DNA of 64,000 nt, from NCBI RefSeq assembly GCF_012273515.2, contig NZ_CP050975.2:8370001-8434000 (forward strand). Direction: 5' to 3'. Shown piece by piece: positions 8,055-18,866 of this stretch. The position numbers and the translations under genes are program-made. The stretch is from Streptomyces sp. RPA4-2. Lineage in GTDB: Bacteria; Actinomycetota; Actinomycetes; Streptomycetales; Streptomycetaceae. Positions within the stretch are counted from its first letter, which is position 1; each line of letters begins with the position of its first letter. Below the pieces are notes generated by a model. The model was not told the origin of the DNA. It made no database searches and saw only the letters and a program-made list of their open reading frames with translations.

Positions 8055-8297
8055 GTCAATGCGGAGGTGGATCCGGCCGCGGTTCCCCATACGGCCCAGG
8101 TGTTTCGGCTGATGGAGGCCGTTGCTCGCTAGCCGGGGCGGGGTCCTCATCTTGAAGCGTTCTTCGGGTGCATGTACTTCGGGGCTATGCGGCCCGCTGA
8201 GGTCATCCACCTTCGGATCGATCAATGCCACTTGCCGAAGACGGGATGGGGGATGCTCAACCTCTCGGGCGGGGTTGTCGCACGTGTCGGACGGTGA
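8055..8297 (+). pseudogene. Second tyrosine-integrase relic with nonsense codon
   Basis: The frame from 8055 reads VNAEVDPAAVPHTAQVFRLM then EAVAR, a TAG at 8130-8132, then PGRGPHLEAFFGCMYFGAM and RPAEVIHLRIDQCHLPKTGW. This is the middle of a Streptomyces phage/ICE integrase, including the first catalytic Arg (AMRPAEV). It breaks off at 8297. It differs from the relic at 5805-6321, so two integrative elements have decayed here. Confidence 0.72.
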
Positions 8298-9012
8298 GGT
8301 CCAGGTGTGGACAGCCGGTGCGGATCTCCTTGGACTCAGTGGCACCGGACTTCCGGTAGCCGGCCGGGGGCGGTCATGATCCAACGGACCACACGCCGGG
8401 GCTTGGGAACAGTTCTGACCGGAGGTGGCGGTGTGGGTAGTGACTTCGGCAACGGGCTATGCGGCTCCTTGAACCGGCGGATGCTCCGGATGTCACCAGT
8501 GAAGCCCTCTTCCACTCCCGTTCTCTGGCAAAGCCCGGATCCCGCCTCGTTTCCTGCCCCCCATCTTCCCTGCCTGGGCAACCGCGCAACTGGCTGGGAT
8601 CCAGGTCGAGCGCCAGCCCGCGATTCGCTCCGTCCACACCGCTCTCGGTCTGCCGGAACGCTGGCCGACCGGCGACGCCTTCCCCCGGAGTGACCCGAGA
8701 TGACGGTAGCGGCACCGTCAGTCTCGACAGCGGCACCCCGGTGAGATCACCTCATGCGCACAGCAGCGTTCGGTGGGGACCTCTGCGTGGGCTGGGGAGG
8801 CCGCTCGACCGGGTTCGGGGAGCATCCGTCGTTCACCGGGTGGACGCCCTCATCGACCAGCCGACGCTGTGCTGCATCCGAACGAAGTGGCCTGCGGCCG
8901 CGGGCCGAAGGCTGGGAGGTGGATTTGGCTTGCGGGCGGGTTCTCGCCCGCCGGGCCGCGTTTTACGCTGCGACCGCTCCGAAATCTGGCGATCTCTTGG
9001 AGGGTGTGCAGG
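8298..9012. other. Long stretch without supported gene
   Basis: About 715 bases after the integrase relic. Neither strand shows a protein I can recognise; it is probably degraded mobile DNA. The last bases carry the GGAGG ribosome-binding site of the cyclophilin gene. Confidence 0.4.
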
Positions 9013-9738
9013 ATGAACCGAGCTCTCATGGCCGCATTGGCCGCAGCAGTGTTGGTCGTGTCCGGGGGCAGCACCACCGCCTCCGCCTACGATGCACCGC
9101 CGCGAACCACGCACGGTCCTTGCCAGTACACCCAGACCCCGGACGAGCCGGCGGCGCGGCGGGTTCCCCTGCCGCCCGACCCGCGGCACACCCCCAGTCA
9201 CGGCACGGTCGGTATGGCTGTCCGGACCAGCCAGGGCCGGCTCCCGCTGAGTCTGGACCGGGCGAAGGCGCCGTGCACGGTCCAGAGCTTCGTGCACCTG
9301 GCGCGGCACCGGTTCTACGACCGTACGGTGTGCCATCGGCTGACGGCGTATCCGACGCTGAAGGTCCTGCAGTGTGGCGACCCGACCGGCACTGGCGAGG
9401 GTGGGCCGGGGTACGAGTACAAGGACGAGCTGCCGGTGGACCTGCCGCCGGCACCGAGCGATCCGACCGGCGTCCGTCGCCTTTACGGGCGCGGTTTGCT
9501 GGCGATGGCCAACGCCGGGCCGAACACGAACGGTTCGCAGTTCTTCGTCGTCTACGGCAACTCCGCGCTGCGACCGGACTACACGGTGTTCGGCACTGTC
9601 GGTGCTGCCGGCCTGAAGACGCTCGACGAGATCGCTGCTGGCGGTATCGAGCCAACTTCGCAGGACCCGGCGCCTGTTGACGGCATGCCCGTGCTGCGGA
9701 CCGAGTTGCTCAGCGTCCGGCCGTCCTGCCGGCCCTGA
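9013..9738 (+). CDS. Secreted cyclophilin-type peptidyl-prolyl isomerase
   Basis: 241 residues from ATG 9013, with GGAGG 10 bases upstream. Residues 1-26 form a Sec signal peptide (MNRALMAALAAAVLVVSGGS then TTASA). The cyclophilin core runs from about 60 to 235: FVHLARHRFYDRTVCHRL, LQCGDPTGTGEGGPGYEY, GLLAMANAGPNTNGSQFFVV and TVFGTV. The HRL Arg corresponds to the catalytic Arg of cyclophilins. It should catalyse proline isomerisation in exported proteins. A longer frame upstream was rejected because it lacks a signal peptide and a good ribosome-binding site. Confidence 0.88.
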   Translation: MNRALMAALAAAVLVVSGGSTTASAYDAPPRTTHGPCQYTQTPDEPAARRVPLPPDPRHTPSHGTVGMAVRTSQGRLPLSLDRAKAPCTVQSFVHLARHRFYDRTVCHRLTAYPTLKVLQCGDPTGTGEGGPGYEYKDELPVDLPPAPSDPTGVRRLYGRGLLAMANAGPNTNGSQFFVVYGNSALRPDYTVFGTVGAAGLKTLDEIAAGGIEPTSQDPAPVDGMPVLRTELLSVRPSCRP

Positions 9739-9868
9739 TGAACTGTGGTGCGGTCACCGTGGGTCCAGCTATGTGCCTGGTCTCACGGTGATGTGAAGTA
9801 GCCGTTGCTGCACGCCTCGTGCTGCAATTGGCTGTGGACGCTGGGCGGGCCGTCGGGCGGGTGGTGCG

Positions 9869-10219
9869 TCAGGGGTCGTAGGGGCTCCAGTGCCCGAGGA
9901 AGGGCTTCAGCTCGTCGGCTCGCGGCCCGGGGATGTCGGGAAACTGGGGTGGAGTTTCCAGGGGGTCGAGACTCTCCACGGTGTCCGCTGCCCAGCTGAT
10001 CCATGCTTCGGCCGCGGTTCTCGCCTTCCCCGGCGGCATGGCCTCGATTCGCGTGCGCACGGCGTTCACATATTCGGTCAGTCGGGGGGCGTGGCGCCAT
10101 GCCGCTTCCTGGGCTTCGAGGTGCCTGACGCGGTACGCCCCCGCCGGCGGCTTCCCCCGTTTGCCGAGCGCAGTACGTCGTGGGGGAGGAGCGGTCAGGG
10201 GCTCTAGGCGTTGCTCCAC
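9869..10219 (-). CDS. Hypothetical protein
   Basis: Up to 116 residues; the GTG at 10219 overlaps the end of the FKBP gene by 16 bases, and the true start may be internal. The C-terminal half (RLTEYVNAVRTRIEAMPPGK, AEAWISWAADTVESLDPLE) is helical and resembles short C-terminal segments seen in Streptomyces accessory proteins, so this may be a truncated gene. The function is unknown. Confidence 0.4.
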   Translation of the reverse strand: MEQRLEPLTAPPPRRTALGKRGKPPAGAYRVRHLEAQEAAWRHAPRLTEYVNAVRTRIEAMPPGKARTAAEAWISWAADTVESLDPLETPPQFPDIPGPRADELKPFLGHWSPYDP

Positions 10220-10609
10220 CCGGTTGTGCTGGAATACGCGTCCAGCAAGTCCACCACGAAGACCAGGGTCGAGCCCGCCGGGATCAACGGTGAGGGCGAC
10301 TGATTGCCGTAGCCGAGACGCGGGGGAACGATGATCTCGCGCCGGCCGCCGACCTTCATCCCCCTCACCCCCCGGTCCCAGCCCTTGATGGCCTTGCCGC
10401 TGCCCAGGGCGAACTTGAACGGCTGGCCCCGGTCCCAGGAGGCATCGAACTCCTTACCGGACTCGAAGGTCACCCCGACATAGTGGACCCTGACCACCAT
10501 GCCCGGCCTCACCTCAGCCCCGACCCCGACGACCAGGTCCCGGATGACCAACTCGGTTGGAGTGTCACCCCTCCGGAACGTCGACCTCGGGCTTCGTCAG
10601 TTCACTCAT
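10204..10609 (-). CDS. FKBP-type peptidyl-prolyl isomerase, apparent frameshift
   Basis: The FKBP fold is clear: VRVHYVGVTFESGKEFDASW, FKFALGSGKAIKGWDRGVRG, MKVGGRREIIVPPRLGYGN and STLVFVVDLLDA. The usual N-terminus is present but out of frame: ATG 10609 starts MSELTKPEVDVPEG and hits TGA. Removing one base of the CCCC run (10568-10571 on the plus strand) joins it to DTPTELVIRDLVVGV, the normal sequence. Either the gene is a recent pseudogene or the run is a sequencing error; an internal GTG at 10551 would give 115 residues. Cytoplasmic folding catalyst if intact. Confidence 0.8.
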
Positions 10610-10628
10610 TGCAGCTTCATCACCTGCC

Positions 10629-11327
10629 TCACTCGGATGCTGCGAGCCGACCGGGCACCGGAGCGACCTTGTCGAGGCGTCGTCGGGTCTCGTCCGCGTC
10701 GAGGGGCCCGCCATGGCCTGGGAGCAGGCGCTGCGGACGGCGGTCGAGCTCGGTCATGAGCGCCCTGCGCACTCCGGTGGCGTCCTCGGTGAAGAAATGG
10801 CGCTTCGGGCTCTGGCGGCGCAGCATGCCACCGCGGACCAGGTCGCCGACGAGCGTATCGTCGCCGACGCGGACGACGAGCGACCCGGGGGTGTGGCCGC
10901 CGAACCGCTCGGCATGCGCGTCGACGCCATAGGGACTCAGGTCGAACTTGTCCTCCACCAGGATGTCGGCTTCGACCGGCTGGGCCCTTGCGCGCAGAAC
11001 CAGGGGCCTCAACACCGCACCGGCTGGATGACTGATCGGGAGTACGCCGATGCGTCCGGTACGCAGGAGTTGTTCGTCACCCAGGCCGACCGCGATCGGA
11101 ACGCCCGCATCCGCGAACGACGCCGCCGTGCCGCTGTGGTCATTGTGGCCGTGGGTCAGGAGGACCAGGGCGATGTCGCGAGGCTGAAGGCCCTGCGCGG
11201 ACAACGCGTCGCGCAGGCGGTCGCCGTCCTCTGGTCCGCCTGTGTCCACGAGGATCGCTTGCTCGCCACGCAGGAGGTAGGCGTTGCTGTTGCCCATGGA
11301 AAGTGGGGTGACGGTCGTGGTGCTCAT
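10629..11327 (-). CDS. MBL-fold metallo-hydrolase
   Basis: 232 residues from ATG 11327 (MSTTTVTPLSMGNSNAYLL). The metallo-beta-lactamase metal motif LTHGHNDHSG is at about 75-84, with further ligands in FGGHTPGSLVV, VGDLVRGG and the C-terminal LLPGHGG. These bind two metal ions in lactonase/glyoxalase-II-like hydrolases; the substrate is unknown. It is divergent from a TetR gene with two palindromes in between, so TetR probably represses it. Longer starts upstream would run through the operators and were rejected. Confidence 0.85.
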   Translation of the reverse strand: MSTTTVTPLSMGNSNAYLLRGEQAILVDTGGPEDGDRLRDALSAQGLQPRDIALVLLTHGHNDHSGTAASFADAGVPIAVGLGDEQLLRTGRIGVLPISHPAGAVLRPLVLRARAQPVEADILVEDKFDLSPYGVDAHAERFGGHTPGSLVVRVGDDTLVGDLVRGGMLRRQSPKRHFFTEDATGVRRALMTELDRRPQRLLPGHGGPLDADETRRRLDKVAPVPGRLAASE

Positions 11328-11437
11328 GCGGTGCACCGCGGCGCTTCGCCGCCGCCACCGACGTTCATGCGGTCGTCGGCTGTGCGTATACGAACGGAAC
11401 CATCCATGATCATCTTCCTTCACGCTCTCCCTGTAAC

Positions 11438-11479
11438 CTTACGGCCGTAAGTAGAGCATGAGAACTTACGCCTGTAAAG
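11438..11479. promoter_or_regulatory. Paired TetR operator palindromes
   Basis: CTTACGGCCGTAAG at 11438-11451 is a perfect 14-bp palindrome. A second, imperfect copy CTTACGCCTGTAAAG lies at 11465-11479. Both sit between the divergent metallo-hydrolase and tetR genes, with centres about 27 bases apart, as expected for a TetR dimer pair controlling both promoters. Confidence 0.75.
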
Positions 11480-11487
11480 TCATTGCT

Positions 11488-12171
11488 ATGGCTCCAGCGG
11501 CAGCACGCAGACGCAACCCCCGAGGTCAGGGAGGGCAACTCCGCGACGAGATCGTGACCGCGGCCCGCGAGCTGCTGGTCGAGACCGGATCAGACAGCGC
11601 GGTGACCTTGCGGGCCATCGCCCGCAAGGTCGGCATCGCGCCACCGTCGATCTACGCGCACTTCGACACGCCCGACCAGATCGTGGAGGCCGTGGTCACC
11701 GACACCCGCTCACTGCTGGTGCGTCAACTTGAGACCGCCCGGGCGGGAGCAGAAGGCGCGCGTGAACGACTTCTGGCCGACTGCCACGCCTATCTCGCCT
11801 TCGGTGCCGAGCAGCCCAAGCTCTACGCCGTTCTGTTCTCCCGGCCGCGGCTCAGGGGGAGCAGCATCACGGAAGAACGCATTGACCAGGCGGTACGCCA
11901 GCTCGCGCCCATTGTCGGCGAGCCCATCGCGAGTCAGCTCGCTCCCGCCGAAGCATTCTCGATACTTCTGCGCGACGTCGCCGATGCGATGCACGAGGGC
12001 ACGTCCCGTGCAGAGGATGCTCTCGCCACGGCGACCGCTCTTTGGGCGGCCCTGCACGGCCTCATCCTGCTCCGCGCTCACATTCCCCGATTCCCGTGGC
12101 CGCCACCCGGTCCGCTGGAGGAGGAGATCATCAGTCGGCTCGCATTCCCGCTCGGCCCTGCACCCAGATGA
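11488..12171 (+). CDS. TetR-family transcriptional regulator
   Basis: 227 residues from ATG 11488; an upstream ATG (11458) was rejected because it lies in the operator. The N-terminal HTH is at about 30-60 (VTLRAIARKVGIAPPSIYAHF). The C-terminal domain, about 90-215, resembles the TetR_C_33/WHG-type ligand domain (LLADCHAYLAFGAEQPKLYA, ALWAALHGLILLR). It probably represses itself and the divergent metallo-hydrolase, released by a small hydrophobic ligand (inference). Confidence 0.88.
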   Translation: MAPAAARRRNPRGQGGQLRDEIVTAARELLVETGSDSAVTLRAIARKVGIAPPSIYAHFDTPDQIVEAVVTDTRSLLVRQLETARAGAEGARERLLADCHAYLAFGAEQPKLYAVLFSRPRLRGSSITEERIDQAVRQLAPIVGEPIASQLAPAEAFSILLRDVADAMHEGTSRAEDALATATALWAALHGLILLRAHIPRFPWPPPGPLEEEIISRLAFPLGPAPR

Positions 12172-12414
12172 CCGCTTGCTCGGCGCGATGCTGTCAGATC
12201 GTCAGGGCCGGATTCGTTGGGCCGCAGCGGGACGCGCAGGCGAGCCGAGGGCAGGACGACGGGCAAGGACCTTTCCCTGAGCTTGACTGATTCCCAATCT
12301 TCGTTGTCAAGCAGTTGGAGTGGGGTGCAGGACAGGCCCGGGTCAGGGATGTGCGCCATGGTGATCTTCTGTGTCACGGGCAAGGGCGACTCGGGCCGCC
12401 GAGAGTCGCTGCCT

Positions 12415-12965
12415 GGACTTGGCTATCCACTCTTTACCGAGCGGCATCGAGACGACGATCTGGGTACTGGTCCCGTCGTGGACTTCGACCACGTAGGGGT
12501 CGTCGGCGATGAGGCGGAGGTAGGCGGTGCGGATGGCACGGGTGCGGTCGGCGGCCAGGTCGCAGCGGCGGGCGGTGAGGAATCTTCAGGTCCACCGCGA
12601 TCTCGTCCCACTCCTGCAGAGACTGTAGGGGTCCCGGCGCATCCGTGCCTGATCGGCGATGACGTAGGCGTCCTTCGCATCGGTCTTGCCGTCGCCGTGG
12701 TAACCACGGGGGGCGTGGTGGACGGGTTCGGCCAGGAATGTAGAGCAGCCGCTGCCCATGGCCGGTCAGCAGAGTGCCCCCGCCGCCGTTCAGGTCGACG
12801 GCCCAGGTCACCGGGCTGTCCTCAGCCAGTGCCAGGACATCGCCTCAGCTCCAGGAGCTCGGGCTCGTCGTTGAGGACCCGGCGCGAGAGCACCTTCGTC
12901 CCGTCTGTGTCGATCACCGCACAGTGATGCGCGGCCTTGCCGGCATCCGTCCCCGCCCAGAGCTC
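12415..12965 (-). pseudogene. IS110-family transposase relic, N-terminal part
   Basis: Two frames together give ELWAGTDAGKAAHHCAVIDT (the IS110 N-terminal DEDD region), then after a frameshift near 12840 DVLALAEDSPVTWAVDLNGG and HGQRLLYIPGR. Frame breaks follow, then DEIAVDLK. The C-terminal half with the Ser motif is absent. Downstream, at about 12415-12530, the frame reads AYLRLIADDPYVVEVHDGTS and QIVVSMPLGKEWIA, which does not belong to IS110 and is a fragment of an unidentified protein. Confidence 0.7.
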
Positions 12966-12968
12966 GGT

Positions 12969-13071
12969 TCACTGGGTGGGTGCCTGGGCGAGCGAGAGGC
13001 TGTTCCCGTCGGGGTCCAGCACGACGACGTGGCGTACGCCGTTGCTGTAGGTCTCGACCGGTTCGTGACAC
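12969..13071 (-). pseudogene. VOC/glyoxalase C-terminal relic
   Basis: The frame reads VETYSNGVRHVVVLDPDGNS then LSLAQAPTQ and a TGA at 12971-12969. LDPDGN is the typical final strand of vicinal-oxygen-chelate proteins. The rest of the gene is gone, and the fragment is fused directly to an Hsp20 fragment. Confidence 0.6.
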
Positions 13072-13079
13072 GTCCGCGG

Positions 13080-13224
13080 ACTCCGACACGTCTGCGAGAG
13101 GTGTCCACGCGATCGCGGGTGCCGTGCCCACCGTCGACTCCAGCAGGCCGCTCATCTGGTTGAGCAGTTCGTCGAACTCGGCCAAGGGGCTGAGAGGGGC
13201 GGTGCCCAGACGGGCCTTTCCCAC
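13080..13224 (-). pseudogene. Small heat-shock protein (Hsp20) N-terminal relic
   Basis: LAEFDELLNQMSGLLEST and AWTPLADVSES match the N-terminus of actinobacterial Hsp20 proteins. The alpha-crystallin domain is missing; the sequence runs into the VOC fragment. It lies just downstream of the ClpB/thioredoxin operon, where an hsp20 gene would make functional sense. Confidence 0.6.
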
Positions 13225-13310
13225 AGACCGCCACCGCGGTGGCGCCGGACGGCCATGGCCCTCGTCATGGCCTCCTTCTTCCCCCTCGTGATCTCATCGC
13301 CCGCCATTCG

Positions 13311-15125
13311 TCATGCGAGCCACGCGGACTCCTTGTGACGTAGGCGCGGGGAGGCGTCCGAGCCGCCCGCGGCAGCGGACGTGCCCGTGGTGCCGGGTGC
13401 GGCCGAGTGCCCCAGGTGCCGGTGCACGAAGTGGATGGCCATCGCGCCCTCACCGGCCGCCGAGGCCACCCGCTTCACCGAGCCGTTACGGACATCCCCT
13501 ACCGCGAAGACCCCGGGCAGGCTGGTCTCCAGGGGCATGCACGCGCGCCCGCGGCCGTGCCACACCTCGGGGTAGGCGCAGGCTTCCTGGGCATCCGGGC
13601 CGGTGAGGACGAAGCCGCGGGAGTCGAGGGCGGTGATGCCGGCGAGCCAGTCGGTGTGGGGGTCGGCGCCGGTGAAGACGAACAGGCCCCGTACCGCGAG
13701 TCGGTGGTGTCCGCCCGTGCGGTTGTCGACCACGTCGAGCTCCTCCAGCACCTCCTGGCCGATGACCTCGGTGACCTCGGTGTGCAGCATGACCTCCACC
13801 CGCGGATGGCGCTCGACCTGGTCGACCAGGTAGCGGGACATGCTGGCCTCAAGGCTGGGTCCTCGGACCAGCAGGTGCACCTTCGACGCGTACCCGGCGA
13901 GGAACAGCACCGCCTGGCCCGCAGAGTTGCCTCCGCCGACGACGGCCACCGGGTCGGTGCGGCACTGCTTGGCCTCGTAGAAGGTCGCCGAGTAGTGGAC
14001 GCTCGTTCCCTCCAGACGTTCGATACCGGGTACCTGGAGCCGGCGATAGCGGGCACCTGTGGCCAGGACGACAGCGCGGGCGGCGATCTCGCTGCCGTCG
14101 GCGAACGCCACCACGTAGTGGTCCTCGTCCTTGGGATGGAGACCGGTCGCCTCCACCGGAATGCTGAACCTGGCGCCGAACTTGTCGGCCTGGAGCACGG
14201 CGCGTTCGGTCAGTTCGGCGCCGGAGATGCCGGCAGGGAAGCCGAGCAGATTCTCGATGCGGGACGACGTGCCCGCCTGGCCGCCGGTGGCCATCGCCTC
14301 CACCACGGTGGTGCTCAGGCCCTCCGAGGCGGCGTACACCGCGGCAGCGAGGCCGGCGGGTCCGGAGCCGACGATGAGGACGTCGCCGTGACGGTTTCCG
14401 GCGGGCAGTGACGGCAGGCCGATGAGCCGGGCCAGTTCCGCGTTGCTTGGGTTGCGCAACAGGGTGGTGTCCCGCCAGATGACGAGCGGTGTCTGCTCCG
14501 GGCCGAGGCCGAAGCGGCGCAGCAGCTCCTCGGCCTCCTCGTCGGTCTCCAGGTCGATCCAGCGGTGCGGCAACCGGTTGCGGATGGCGAATTCGCGCAG
14601 CCGCCGGGTGTCGGGCGAGTAGCGCGAGCCGATGATGCGGAAGCCGGCGCCCTGTCCGACGAGCAGCGCGCGACGGCCCAGACAGGCGCGCAGCACGACG
14701 TCCCCGATGGTGGAGTCCTGGGCCACCAGGTGGCGCAACTGGTCCAGGGAGACGACGAGGACCTCGCCCGGCTCCCTGGCGACAGCGGTGTAGAAGGCCA
14801 CCTGCCCGTGCAGCAGCCCGAGTTCGCCGATGAAGCGACCGGGGCCGTGCACGCGCAGCACGCGCTCCTCGGGAGTGCCGTGGTCCTCGACGACGGCGAC
14901 GGTACCGCTGAGGACGACGAAGAACGTCTCGCAGCGCTCCCCCTCCCGGAGCAGCACGTCGTTCGGAGCCATGCTCCGGCGTTGCCCGTGCTCCGCCAGA
15001 CGTGCTATCTGGTCCTCCGTAAGGCGCGGATACGCGCCGCAGGTGTCTGGGGTCTCCCCGAAGACGGCGTCGTCCGCTTCCTCCGGCACCGCTTCTCCGC
15101 CCGGCAGCGGCTGGTCGCCGGACAT
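13311..15125 (-). CDS. Cyclic-nucleotide-binding FAD-dependent oxidoreductase
   Basis: 604 residues from ATG 15125, overlapping the UBP gene stop by one base (TGATG). Residues about 25-150 form a cNMP-binding domain (DVLLREGERCETFFVVLSGT, GPGRFIGELGLLHG). About 155-245 resemble a thioredoxin-like linker. About 250-570 are a thioredoxin-reductase-like fold: VLIVGSGPAGLAAAVYAASE for FAD, VAVVGGGNSAGQA for NAD(P)H, and VFAVGDVRNGSVKRVASAAG. The redox CxxC of thioredoxin reductase is missing; that stretch reads VHYSATFYEAKQC. It may pass electrons to a partner in a cNMP-gated manner. Last gene of the ClpB operon. Confidence 0.85.
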   Translation of the reverse strand: MSGDQPLPGGEAVPEEADDAVFGETPDTCGAYPRLTEDQIARLAEHGQRRSMAPNDVLLREGERCETFFVVLSGTVAVVEDHGTPEERVLRVHGPGRFIGELGLLHGQVAFYTAVAREPGEVLVVSLDQLRHLVAQDSTIGDVVLRACLGRRALLVGQGAGFRIIGSRYSPDTRRLREFAIRNRLPHRWIDLETDEEAEELLRRFGLGPEQTPLVIWRDTTLLRNPSNAELARLIGLPSLPAGNRHGDVLIVGSGPAGLAAAVYAASEGLSTTVVEAMATGGQAGTSSRIENLLGFPAGISGAELTERAVLQADKFGARFSIPVEATGLHPKDEDHYVVAFADGSEIAARAVVLATGARYRRLQVPGIERLEGTSVHYSATFYEAKQCRTDPVAVVGGGNSAGQAVLFLAGYASKVHLLVRGPSLEASMSRYLVDQVERHPRVEVMLHTEVTEVIGQEVLEELDVVDNRTGGHHRLAVRGLFVFTGADPHTDWLAGITALDSRGFVLTGPDAQEACAYPEVWHGRGRACMPLETSLPGVFAVGDVRNGSVKRVASAAGEGAMAIHFVHRHLGHSAAPGTTGTSAAAGGSDASPRLRHKESAWLA

Positions 15126-15388
15126 CAGACGAACGCCTCGTGAACGTAGCACCAGCGCCATTCCTCGCCGGGTTGGAACGACTGCACGATCGGATGGCCG
15201 TCGGCAGCGGCGTGTATGCGCGCGTGCTTGTTCGGCGAGGAGTCACAGCAGCCGACGTGCCCGCAGGTCAGGCAGAGCCTCAGGTGGACCCACGGGGAGC
15301 CGAGCAGCAGACACTCCTGACACCCTTCTGGGGTCAGTGGCTGGACCGGCCGGACAAGCGCGAGGTGGGGGTCTGCGTGCAGGGTCAT
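15125..15388 (-). CDS. UBP-type zinc-finger protein
   Basis: 87 residues from ATG 15388, 5 bases after the thioredoxin stop, so co-transcribed. Almost the whole protein is one ZnF-UBP domain: CQEC, CLTCGHVGCCDS, NKHARIHAAADGHP and WCYVHEAF supply the Cys/His zinc ligands. In eukaryotes this fold binds the ubiquitin C-terminus; bacterial stand-alone versions have no established partner. Its place between thioredoxin and a cNMP-FAD oxidoreductase suggests a redox or protein-quality adaptor role (inference). Confidence 0.85.
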   Translation of the reverse strand: MTLHADPHLALVRPVQPLTPEGCQECLLLGSPWVHLRLCLTCGHVGCCDSSPNKHARIHAAADGHPIVQSFQPGEEWRWCYVHEAFV

Positions 15389-15393
15389 CCGGA

Positions 15394-15836
15394 TCACCCT
15401 TCCCGGGCCGTGATCGACTGTTCCACCCACTGGCGCAGCACGGGGGCGGGCGCCGCCCCCGCCTGCCGGGCGACCGTCTCCCCCTGGTCGAGGACGAGCA
15501 GTGTCGGTACAGCCTGGACCTTGAAACGCTGCGACAGCCGCGGGTTCTTGTCGACGTCGACCTTGACGAGTTTGATTCGGCCGGCGAGATCGGTGGCGAC
15601 CTTCTCCAGCGCGGGGCTGACCATGCGGCAGGGGCCGCACCAGGTGGCCCACAGGTCGACCACGACGGGGACGTCGGCCCGCTCGGCGACCTCAGTGAAG
15701 TCGTCGTCACCCGCGTCCACCATCCACGGTAGGGGCTGCTCGCAGTGGCCGCACTTGGGGCGGCCCTCCGCGGCCACGGGCACTCGGTTGGTGCGCCCGC
15801 AGTTCGGACAACTGACGGTCGTCGCCTGCATCGTGC

Positions 15837-15840
<4 letters not shown>
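15394..15840 (-). CDS. Thioredoxin with N-terminal zinc finger (Trx2 type)
   Basis: 148 residues from ATG 15840, whose ATGA overlaps the clpB stop, implying translational coupling. Residues 11-34 contain the CPNCG and CGHC zinc-ribbon pair of thioredoxin-2 proteins. The thioredoxin fold follows with active site [10 protein letters not shown] at about 64-73 and the cis-Pro loop VQAVPTLLV. It reduces cytoplasmic disulfides, and zinc-finger thioredoxins respond to oxidative stress. The operon links it to ClpB disaggregase and a thioredoxin-reductase-like enzyme. Confidence 0.92.
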
Positions 15841-18479
<2,639 letters not shown>

Positions 18480-18489
18480 GGGCGTGTTT

Positions 18490-18745
18490 CACTCCTCGTG
18501 CCGCGGCCGCGCAGTGCGGCGTCGAGCAGGCTGATGCGGTCGAACAGGTCGAACAGGTCGAGCACCGGGCCGATGGATGCGTAGGTGAGTCCGGTGCGCA
18601 GCCGCTGGATGCGGGCGACGACCGCGACGCCGCGGGGCGCCTGGTGTTCGATCCCGCGGCCCCGGCGGTTGGGAGGTCTCGAGCACTCCCCAGGGTGATG
18701 AACCGGGTGGCTGCACGCCTGCGCCTGGCGAGTCAGGAATGCACG
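18490..18745 (-). pseudogene. CbpM/MerR-type chaperone regulator relic
   Basis: The frame that ends near 18490 reads VAVVARIQRLRTGLTYASIG then PVLDLFDLFDRISLLDAAL, matching the C-terminal half of CbpM/HspR-like proteins. Their N-terminal part can be pieced together only from all three frames (SHP, TRFITLG, VLETS), so the gene carries several frameshifts. It directly precedes clpB, where such a modulator or repressor would be expected. Its loss would leave the operon without its original local regulator. Confidence 0.6.
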
Positions 18746-18866
18746 AGTCAGGTTGCCCCACGAGTACGAGAGAAAAAATCCGAACATCTCGGATAAGTCG
18801 GGCCCGGCGCGGGTACGCGCATTACCACTCGCCTCCCTGAAGGCTCAGGGAGAACGGAGTGATCCC

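Noticed and set aside
18480..18866. HspR operator (HAIR) upstream of clpB
   Set aside because: No CTTGAGT-N7-ACTCAAG-like inverted repeat is present.
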